In this document: one piece after another, positions 1 through 4,241 of the stretch
Layout: every line of letters begins with the position of its first letter
Numbering within the stretch: the first letter of the stretch is position 1
Assembly (NCBI GenBank): GCA_021163455.1
Contig: JAGGWT010000109.1
Span: 1 to 5,497 of the forward strand
Length of the DNA: 5,497 bases
Direction: 5' to 3'
Source: Thermoplasmata archaeon
GTDB lineage: Archaea > Thermoplasmatota > E2 > DHVEG-1 > B18-G2
The notes under the pieces: model-generated
Told to the model about the DNA's origin: nothing
The model's database searches: none
The model's input: only the letters and a program-made list of their open reading frames with translations
Program-made: the position numbers and the translations under genes

Positions 1-206
1 GATTCGCAAACCTTCATGCCCTCTTCGTACTTGGGTATTTCATATCGCCTTGGGGGTCTTTCATACCTGACATGCTTTGCTTCTCTTCCAAGCTCTTTGA
101 ATTTATTGAGATTGGTTGCCACTACAGGACCAAGCGCTACGATGCCCTTCATCATCACCAGTTTCAACCTTTTCGATATCACTTCCTCCATATCTTCTTC
201 CACCAT
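1..206 (-). CDS. 5' part of an unrecognised gene, second in the LuxE-like operon (cut by window edge)
   Basis: This is an open frame of 68 codons with no stop before the left edge, so only the N-terminus is visible. It starts with ATG at 206-204, five bases after the stop of the LuxE-like gene. A Shine-Dalgarno-like AGGTGAT lies at 217-211, partly inside the upstream stop region, which points to co-transcription and probably coupled translation. The visible protein begins MVEEDMEEVISKRLK, an acidic then basic helix-like stretch. A small hydrophobic segment (GIVALGPVVA, about residues 20-29) and a basic, proline-containing part (RYERPPRRYEIPKYEEG) follow. There is no signal peptide or recognisable motif. 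In bacterial lux operons LuxE works with the acyl-CoA reductase LuxC, so a reductase or another acyl-group enzyme would fit, but that rests on context only. Confidence is good that it is a gene and low on function. Confidence 0.7.
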   Translation of the reverse strand, partial: MVEEDMEEVISKRLKLVMMKGIVALGPVVATNLNKFKELGREAKHVRYERPPRRYEIPKYEEGMKVCE

Positions 207-211
207 TTTTA

Positions 212-1573
212 TCACCTAGAACCTATAGATAGCATTCTCCTTATCTCTTCAGCGCATCCTCTAACCTCTTCACCTCTCGCTCTTTTGATTTCTGGTTCAA
301 GAACAGGACCTGGTCTATCACATACTGGACAGTGTTCGAGAAGTTTCACTTCATCACCGGATATTATAAATCCCGGGTAACTATCAGCGAGAGCATCCAG
401 GAAAGCGAATCTTCCAGTTTCCCCATACTCGATTTTCTCCCCATCTTTTCCTATAACCATGGGATAATAAAACGAATATGGGAGATGGAGATAATGTCCC
501 TCTGGACAATGGAAAGCAAAACCATTCCCCTCAACCATCCCATAGGCATCGAGACAGTTTGTTTGAGGTATACCCAGTACCCTTTCTGCCTTCTCCCTGA
601 ATTCCTTCGTGGTTATCCTGACGTTTTCTCTTACTTTCCAGCCACCGCCCGTGACAATAAAGCTTCTTTCACCAAAATCGAAGTACATTTCTTTTTTCTC
701 GAGCAGATTCATTATGTGATTCAGGAAGAAAGGAGCACCAAGTAAAGCTATGTCATCCTTATTGTTATATCTCTCCTTAAGCCATGTTATGAATTTCCTG
801 GTTCTTCTCCAGTCGATATACAGTGATGCCAATCTCACTATCAAGTTCCGCCTTCCCCTCATCGCCGCCTGCAGCATATTGGTTGTCACTTCTATGTTTA
901 GAACAATTCCATAGTCCACATGTTTCAGTAAACCAGAAAGCATGCCTCCCATTATTCCGGCAAAAAGGTTGATGTTTTTAACGTAGAGTGACAGATATCC
1001 GCGCACCCTTTCAAAGTCCAGATTGGGATAAGCCATTGATGCAAATCCTTTTGCTGCACCATAGATTGCCCGATTGAATGTTTTTTCATCTCTTGGGATA
1101 AATGTGTGTCTCCCACTCGTTCCACTGCTGTAAAATATCTTCAGGCCTTTCTGATTGAACTCTCTCAGCACATCATCTATTCTTGGATTTCTTTTGCTTA
1201 TGAGTATATCTGGTAAATCTCCAGTATAAATATTCGCTATCCACAGAGCAAAATCCCTGCCTTCGGGATAGCTCTTGAAAAACCTGTCCTCCAGCAACGG
1301 TATTTTTTTGAAATCATCTTCGGTCTTTATGTCATCTGGAGCGATATTTTGGCTCTTGCAGAGTTTTCTGTAGAATCTGTTTTTTTCATACTGCCTGCTG
1401 AATTGAAACTTTATTGCCTTGAACCGCAATTCTTTTGCCTCTTTTAGATCAACCCTGTAAATATCCTTTACTCCATACAATGCTTTCTCAACCGGTCCCC
1501 ATTCACTACGAGGAGGTATGTATTTCTTGGTTCTCTCTTCAAACTTTTTTATGTATTCTTCGAGTGACGTCAT
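212..1573 (-). CDS. LuxE / phenylacetate-CoA ligase-like adenylate-forming enzyme (acyl-protein synthetase family)
   Basis: A 453-residue protein that probably activates a carboxylic acid with ATP as acyl-AMP and passes the acyl group to a thiol, on a protein cysteine or CoA; the substrate is unknown. The adenylating-enzyme motifs appear in order: a Ser/Gly/Thr-rich phosphate loop YSSGTSGRHTFIPRD (148-162), GGGWK (309-313), DAYGMVEGN (342-350, with Y344 and E348 in the usual aromatic and acidic places) and ISGDE (404-408, where D407 should contact ribose). The C-terminus has a CPVC pair (415-418) and a further Cys at 440, 13 residues from the end. LuxE proteins are shorter (about 370-380 residues, from memory); the extra length here is mainly N-terminal. 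There is no signal peptide, so it is probably cytosolic. The ATG at 1573 is chosen because GAGG sits just before it and a TATA box lies at the right distance. It leads an operon with the gene at 1-206. F390-synthetase-like or phenylacetate-CoA-ligase-like activity is the main alternative. Confidence 0.8.
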   Translation of the reverse strand: MTSLEEYIKKFEERTKKYIPPRSEWGPVEKALYGVKDIYRVDLKEAKELRFKAIKFQFSRQYEKNRFYRKLCKSQNIAPDDIKTEDDFKKIPLLEDRFFKSYPEGRDFALWIANIYTGDLPDILISKRNPRIDDVLREFNQKGLKIFYSSGTSGRHTFIPRDEKTFNRAIYGAAKGFASMAYPNLDFERVRGYLSLYVKNINLFAGIMGGMLSGLLKHVDYGIVLNIEVTTNMLQAAMRGRRNLIVRLASLYIDWRRTRKFITWLKERYNNKDDIALLGAPFFLNHIMNLLEKKEMYFDFGERSFIVTGGGWKVRENVRITTKEFREKAERVLGIPQTNCLDAYGMVEGNGFAFHCPEGHYLHLPYSFYYPMVIGKDGEKIEYGETGRFAFLDALADSYPGFIISGDEVKLLEHCPVCDRPGPVLEPEIKRARGEEVRGCAEEIRRMLSIGSR

Positions 1574-1600
1574 TATCCTCTGTGTAAATATTAACTCTCT

Positions 1601-1610
1601 CCTTTATATG
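1601..1610 (-). promoter_or_regulatory. TATA box (box A) for the LuxE-like operon
   Basis: On the minus strand this reads CATATAAAGG, close to the archaeal box A consensus, and follows a purine-rich stretch. Its centre is about 32 bases before the ATG at 1573, so transcription should start near 1580 and leave a leader of only about 5-8 bases. The GAGG at 1580-1577 lies only three bases from the ATG, closer than a working Shine-Dalgarno site normally sits, so initiation is probably near-leaderless. Confidence 0.6.
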
Positions 1611-1623
1611 GTTTTTTGCGCCT

Positions 1624-1710
1624 GTGTCCTCGAATTTAAACCATATCCCGAAATTAAAAATCTCAAACATCCAGGACACTTCACCACATGCGTGAATAGC
1701 CTTGGTGAGG
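1624..1710. repeat. Two adjoining inverted repeats in the tRNA-Gln / LuxE-like gap
   Basis: The gap 1574-1748 holds no convincing gene. It contains GTGTCCT (1624-1630) matched by AGGACAC (1673-1679) across 42 bases. CTTCACC (1679-1685) is matched by GGTGAGG (1704-1710, one G-T pair) across 18 bases. The two share base 1679. They lie upstream of the LuxE-like TATA box and downstream of tRNA-Gln. They could be an operator or a folded trailer, or chance; there is no T-run beside them to suggest a terminator. Confidence 0.3.
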
Positions 1711-1737
1711 GATGAGAAATAGGATAGAGAAACGATC

Positions 1738-1741
1738 AAAA
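1738..1741 (-). terminator. Possible oligo-T terminator of tRNA-Gln
   Basis: The minus strand reads TTTT here, 8 bases past the 3' end of tRNA-Gln. Archaeal RNA polymerase often stops at short T-runs without a hairpin. Four Ts is weak, so some read-through toward the LuxE-like operon is possible. Confidence 0.3.
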
Positions 1742-1748
1742 CATATTA

Positions 1749-1821
1749 TAGCCCCGGGCGGATTCGAACCGCCGTCGCCGGCTCCAAAGGCCGGCATGAT
1801 TGACCACTACACCACGGGGCT
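1749..1821 (-). tRNA. tRNA-Gln (anticodon UUG)
   Basis: This 73-base cloverleaf is on the minus strand. The acceptor stem AGCCCCG pairs with CGGGGCT, with discriminator A at 1749. The anticodon stem is CCGGC/GCCGG and its loop CTTTGGA gives anticodon TTG, which reads CAA and by wobble CAG. The T arm is GGCGG-TTCGAAT-CCGCC. No intron is present and CCA is not encoded, as is usual in archaea. The first pair A1-U72 is typical of archaeal tRNA-Gln, which is normally charged with glutamate and then amidated by GatDE. It is transcribed divergently from pncC. Confidence 0.96.
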
Positions 1822-1830
1822 GCAGGGAGT

Positions 1831-1842
1831 GTTAAAATTTTT
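1831..1842 (+). promoter_or_regulatory. Putative TATA element for the pncC-rtcA operon
   Basis: GTTAAAATTTTT is centred about 32 bases before the ATG at 1869, giving a predicted start near 1862-1865 and a leader of only a few bases. No Shine-Dalgarno sequence precedes the ATG, which supports leaderless or near-leaderless translation. The match to box A is only AT-richness, so confidence is modest. Confidence 0.4.
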
Positions 1843-1845
1843 CTA

Positions 1846-1855
1846 TTCTTAAAAC
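1846..1855 (-). promoter_or_regulatory. Putative TATA box for tRNA-Gln
   Basis: The minus strand reads GTTTTAAGAA, centred about 29 bases before the mature tRNA 5' end at 1821. That fits a start site a few bases upstream of the mature end. It lies between the candidate pncC TATA element and the pncC start codon, so the two promoters interleave. Confidence 0.45.
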
Positions 1856-1868
1856 TTTCATCATTATC

Positions 1869-2363
1869 ATGAAAGGTGTAAATCAGGAAATTCTCGAAAA
1901 GGTTGCAAATCTGCTAAAAGAGAAGAAATTGAAAATCGCTACAGCAGAATCATGCACAGGAGGAATGCTCGGAAATTTCCTTACTAACATTTCCGGGAGC
2001 TCAGAATATTTCGACAGAGGAATCATCTCATATAGCAACAGAGCAAAGATGGAACTACTTGGTGTTTCTCCAGAAACCCTTGAAAAATATGGTGCCGTGA
2101 GTGAGCAGACCGCAAGGGAGATGGCAGAAGGTGTAAGAAAGAGATCTGGAGTGGATATAGGCATATCCACAACCGGTATAGCAGGTCCAACCGGAGGAAC
2201 AAAAGATAAACCCGTTGGTCTCGTTTATGTTGGTCTATCGACAGAAGAAAAAACCATTGTCAGAAAATTTTTGTTCAAAGGCAACAGAATAGAAAATAAG
2301 GAAAGCGCCTGCGCCGCCGCACTGGAAATGCTGCTTGAATTGCTGGAGGGAAACAAGGGATGA
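1869..2363 (+). CDS. pncC: Nicotinamide-nucleotide amidase (PncC; stand-alone CinA C-terminal domain)
   Basis: The 164-residue protein is a complete stand-alone CinA C-terminal domain, about the size of E. coli PncC. The family removes the amide of nicotinamide mononucleotide to give nicotinate mononucleotide and ammonia, returning NMN to NAD synthesis in the cytosol. Family signatures are AESCTGG at 26-32, whose Ser28 is the expected nucleophile, GIISYSNRAK at 51-60 with Tyr55 and Lys60 near the active site, and GIAGPTGGT at 103-111, followed by KPVGLVYVGL. The N-terminal molybdopterin-binding-like half of full-length CinA is absent; the ORF begins right at the C-domain. The ATG at 1869 is the natural start because it keeps the usual helix before AESCTGG. 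Its stop overlaps the rtcA start as ATGA. PncC and RtcA have no known shared pathway, so the pairing may just reflect compact packing. Confidence 0.93.
   Translation: MKGVNQEILEKVANLLKEKKLKIATAESCTGGMLGNFLTNISGSSEYFDRGIISYSNRAKMELLGVSPETLEKYGAVSEQTAREMAEGVRKRSGVDIGISTTGIAGPTGGTKDKPVGLVYVGLSTEEKTIVRKFLFKGNRIENKESACAAALEMLLELLEGNKG
2345..2350 (+). promoter_or_regulatory. Shine-Dalgarno site of rtcA inside the pncC 3' end
   Basis: GGAGGG lies nine bases before the rtcA ATG at 2360. With the ATGA stop/start overlap it fixes the rtcA start and suggests that rtcA translation is coupled to pncC, in contrast to the first gene, which has no such site. Confidence 0.75.
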
Positions 2364-3397
2364 TAGAGGTAGATGGAAGTTATGGTGAAGGGGGAGGGCA
2401 GATACTGAGAAGTTCTGTGACACTCTCTGTTCTTACTCAAAAACCTGTAAGGATAACGAAAATAAGGGCAAACAGACCAAATCCCGGTCTCAGAGCTCAG
2501 CATCTAACAGCTATAAAATTTCTCAGAGAGCTTTCGAATGCGAATGTAAAGGGTCTGGAGATAGGCTCATCCACTGTGGAATTCTACCCTGGAGAGTTGG
2601 TGGAAAGGGACTATAAATTCGATATAGGAACTGCTGGGAGCATAACACTCGTTCTTCAAACTGTGATTCCTCTGGCGTTCAACATCAGAAGGGCTATACG
2701 TATAAAATTGAGGGGAGGGACTGACGTAAAGTGGTCTCCCACATGGAATTATTTCAGGGAAGTGTTTTTGCCCATGGTTAACAAGATAGGCGTAGATATA
2801 AATGCTAAACTGGTAAGGCGGGGATTCTACCCCAAAGGAGGGGGTGAGGTGGAGGTAACCCTGAATCCTGTAAATCGTCCATCCCCTCTTCAGATTTCGG
2901 AGCAGGACTACCGCGAGGTAAAGGGCAGTATAGCCATATCAAAACTTCGTGAAGATATAGCGAGGAGAATCGAACATGCTGTTGTTAAAAACTTCGTTAA
3001 AAAATCCATCCCATGTAAAATAAGTGTTGAAAGGGACGATTCATCGTTGTCTGAGGGTGTTTCTCTCACACTCTGGTCGGAAGGAGAAGAGAGTGTGATT
3101 GGTGTATCAAGCATTGGGGAGAGAGGATTGCCGTCAGATAAACTTGGCAGAGAGACATCAGAAGAGATGTTTAAAGAGATGTCATCAAAAGAATCCTTGG
3201 ACACCCATATGGCTGATCAGATACTCATATATCTGTCCTTTGTTGCTGCAACAGAGGGGAAAGAATCTTTCTTTCTTACCAGAGAAATTACCGGACACAC
3301 TCGCACCAACGCATGGCTCATAGAAAAATTCTTGCCTGTGAAATTTGCTATAGAAAGAAAGGATAAACTTTTTAAAATAAAAGTCAGGGGAACCTGA
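2360..3397 (+). CDS. rtcA: RNA 3'-terminal phosphate cyclase
   Basis: The 345-residue protein matches the full length of the family (E. coli RtcA is about 340). It uses ATP to convert an RNA 3'-phosphate into a 2',3'-cyclic phosphate through enzyme-AMP and RNA-adenylate intermediates. Signatures include DGSYGEGGGQILRSS (5-19), RANRPNPGLRAQH (37-48 region) with arginines expected to bind phosphate, GTAGS (90-94), RGFYPKGGGEV (154-164) and ADQ (285-287). His313, in GHTRTN, is the expected adenylated residue, equivalent to E. coli His309. The variable inserted domain falls at about residues 185-280 and looks intact. The start is fixed by the overlap with pncC and the Shine-Dalgarno site at 2345. 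No rtcB is visible here. The 3' end overlaps the convergent carbonic anhydrase gene by 14 bases. The family includes Rcl1-like proteins without cyclase activity, but the intact catalytic His argues for a true cyclase. Confidence 0.95.
   Translation: MIEVDGSYGEGGGQILRSSVTLSVLTQKPVRITKIRANRPNPGLRAQHLTAIKFLRELSNANVKGLEIGSSTVEFYPGELVERDYKFDIGTAGSITLVLQTVIPLAFNIRRAIRIKLRGGTDVKWSPTWNYFREVFLPMVNKIGVDINAKLVRRGFYPKGGGEVEVTLNPVNRPSPLQISEQDYREVKGSIAISKLREDIARRIEHAVVKNFVKKSIPCKISVERDDSSLSEGVSLTLWSEGEESVIGVSSIGERGLPSDKLGRETSEEMFKEMSSKESLDTHMADQILIYLSFVAATEGKESFFLTREITGHTRTNAWLIEKFLPVKFAIERKDKLFKIKVRGT
3369..3382 (-). terminator. T-rich tract, possible terminator of the gamma-CA-like gene
   Basis: Directly after the gamma-CA-like stop (3384), the minus strand reads TTTTATTTTAAAAA. 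This is a T-rich tract of the kind that ends archaeal transcripts, and it lies inside the last codons of rtcA. Confidence 0.4.
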
Positions 3398-3887
3398 AAA
3401 AAGTTTCTTCTTTGTGTTTTTTTGCCAATGCTTTGTAATTTTCGGCATTTTTGACTATATATTCCTCTAAGCCTTCGTCTCTTCTTATTATCTTTCCAGG
3501 AACACCAACAACAAGACTGTGGTCAGGTATCTCCATATCTTCCAGCACGAGAGCATTTGCGCCAATAAGTGAACCTTTTCCGATTTTTGCTCCGCTCAGT
3601 ATGGTTGCATGCATACCTATAAGACAGTTATCCTCTACTATCGCACCATGAACTATCGCGCCGTGCCCTAGGGATACATTCCTCCCTATAATAACTCCAT
3701 GTTTATCATCCGTATGAATTATACATCCATCTTGGACGTTTGTCCCCTCACCAATAACTATTCTGTTTTTGTCACCTCTTATAACCGCACACGGCCACAC
3801 GCTGCAATCTCTATCTATGGTAACATCCCCGATAATGACGGCATTTTTGTCCACATAGCAGGAAGGATGTATCTGTGGTTTCTTCAT
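3384..3887 (-). CDS. Gamma-carbonic-anhydrase-like left-handed beta-helix protein (YrdA/PaaY/CamH type)
   Basis: The 167-residue protein consists of hexapeptide repeats (roughly residues 8-130) that form a left-handed beta helix, then a C-terminal helix that normally packs along it. The family assembles as trimers with zinc or iron at the subunit interfaces. The three metal ligands are present: His58 (IIHTDD), His75 and His80 (LGHGAIVHG). Arg37, Asp39 and Gln52, which usually shape the site, are also present. Compared with Methanosarcina Cam it lacks the N-terminal signal region and the acidic loop after the first ligand that carries the proton-shuttle glutamate, and Lys40 sits where Cam has a glutamate. 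It therefore resembles the shorter cytosolic class, where hydration of CO2 is shown for some members and not for others. Acyltransferase-like roles are possible. The ATG at 3887 has no Shine-Dalgarno site and a TATA box 28 bases upstream, so it is probably leaderless. Confidence 0.88.
   Translation of the reverse strand: MKKPQIHPSCYVDKNAVIIGDVTIDRDCSVWPCAVIRGDKNRIVIGEGTNVQDGCIIHTDDKHGVIIGRNVSLGHGAIVHGAIVEDNCLIGMHATILSGAKIGKGSLIGANALVLEDMEIPDHSLVVGVPGKIIRRDEGLEEYIVKNAENYKALAKKHKEETFFRFP
3404..3423 (+). terminator. T-rich tract, likely terminator of pncC-rtcA
   Basis: Seven bases after the rtcA stop the plus strand becomes T-rich (TTTCTTCTTTG) and ends in seven Ts at 3417-3423. No stable hairpin precedes it, as is common in archaea. 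The same bases encode the Lys/Glu/Phe-rich C-terminus of the opposing gene. Confidence 0.5.
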
Positions 3888-3910
3888 GGTTGAAGGTAAG
3901 CAAAAAGAAG

Positions 3911-3919
3911 TTTTAAAAA
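3911..3919 (-). promoter_or_regulatory. TATA box for the gamma-CA-like gene, overlapping the tRNA-Arg trailer
   Basis: The minus strand reads TTTTTAAAA, centred 28 bases before the ATG at 3887, so transcription should begin at or within a base or two of the start codon. The T-run inside it, and a second T5 at 3906-3902, could also end the tRNA-Arg transcript, whose 3' end is at 3930. Confidence 0.5.
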
Positions 3920-3929
3920 TTTGTATTTA

Positions 3930-4003
3930 CGGACCCGCCGGGATTTGAACCCGGGTCGCCGGCTCCGAAGGCCGGAGGGATATCCTGACTACCTCACGGG
4001 TCC
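3930..4003 (-). tRNA. tRNA-Arg (anticodon UCG)
   Basis: This 74-base cloverleaf is on the minus strand. The acceptor GGACCCG pairs with CGGGTCC, with discriminator G at 3930. The anticodon stem is CCGGC/GCCGG and its loop CTTCGGA gives anticodon TCG, which reads CGA and by wobble CGG. The T arm is CCGGG-TTCAAAT-CCCGG. There is no intron and no encoded CCA. The anticodon arm differs from that of the tRNA-Gln at 1749-1821 by one base in the loop. Confidence 0.96.
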
Positions 4004-4024
4004 AAGCAGATTATGAGCGTGGGA

Positions 4025-4034
4025 GTTAAAAGGG
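4025..4034 (-). promoter_or_regulatory. Putative TATA box for tRNA-Arg
   Basis: The minus strand here contains CTTTTAACTC-like sequence (TTTTAA core), about 25-28 bases before the mature tRNA 5' end at 4003. It is the only AT-rich element at the right distance in an otherwise G-rich flank. Confidence 0.4.
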
Positions 4035-4102
4035 TTCTGGGTGTCAAAGGGCGATTTCAGTAACTCGAAGTTGAATATAGAGAGGTATCAATAAAAAAAA
4101 TC

Positions 4103-4110
4103 TATAAATA
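4103..4110 (+). promoter_or_regulatory. TATA box ahead of the 30-codon ORF / secretion ATPase
   Basis: TATAAATA is preceded by an A8 run, a good archaeal box A with purine-rich upstream sequence. Transcription should begin near 4130-4134, just at the strong Shine-Dalgarno site at 4131-4139. The rest of 4004-4102 holds only the tRNA-Arg promoter region and no gene that I can see. Confidence 0.6.
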
Positions 4111-4130
4111 CGGTAATTCTATTTGAATTA

Positions 4131-4139
4131 GAGGAGGGG
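4131..4139 (+). promoter_or_regulatory. Strong Shine-Dalgarno site (GAGGAGGGG)
   Basis: The site lies nine bases before the ATG at 4149 and is the strongest ribosome-binding sequence in the window. It serves the small ORF at 4149-4241, which is not in frame with the ATPase that follows. Confidence 0.7.
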
Positions 4140-4148
4140 CCACCAAAA

Positions 4149-4241
4149 ATGGATGGGGTGCAGAAAATAGAGATTTCAGAGTTATACTCTTTTTCAGCAT
4201 GTATTATCGCGGGATGGGGTGGTGCTTCTGGCAAGATCTAA
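4149..4241 (+). CDS. 30-codon ORF overlapping the start of the secretion ATPase (leader peptide or displaced N-terminus)
   Basis: ATG at 4149 opens a 30-codon frame ending in TAA at 4239-4241, starting MDGVQKIEISELYSF and continuing with a short mildly hydrophobic stretch (ACIIAGWGGASG). It has a good TATA box and a very strong Shine-Dalgarno site. It overlaps the ATPase reading frame, which is +1 relative to it and open from 4171. It could be a leader peptide that couples translation to the ATPase, or the real N-terminus of the ATPase separated by a one-base shift, programmed or from a sequence error. Removing one T from the run 4190-4194 would join the two frames as ...SELYSFQHVLSRDGVV. No homology is recognised. 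Confidence 0.4.
   Translation: MDGVQKIEISELYSFSACIIAGWGGASGKI

Noticed and set aside
16..745. Plus-strand ORFs opposite the LuxE-like operon
   Set aside because: They mirror a clearly coding minus strand that has family motifs, and they show no recognisable protein features.
1539..1739. A 66-codon minus-strand ORF between tRNA-Gln and the LuxE-like gene
   Set aside because: It overlaps the LuxE-like start in another frame and spans that gene's TATA box. It has no Shine-Dalgarno site and its composition is not protein-like, so I treat it as chance.
1676..1745. Possible C/D box guide RNA (GGGATGAGA resembles a C box)
   Set aside because: No matching D box (CTGA) lies at a suitable distance on the same strand, and no terminal stem encloses it.
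1749..1821. tRNA read as Trp or Pro because of the CCA/TGG bases in the anticodon loop
   Set aside because: The five-pair stem CCGGC/GCCGG fixes the seven-base loop as CTTTGGA, so positions 34-36 are TTG (Gln). The A1-U72 pair agrees.
4060..4075. Small palindrome around AACTCGAAGTT upstream of the ATPase
   Set aside because: Only four base pairs around a three-base loop, which is too small to support a terminator or operator.
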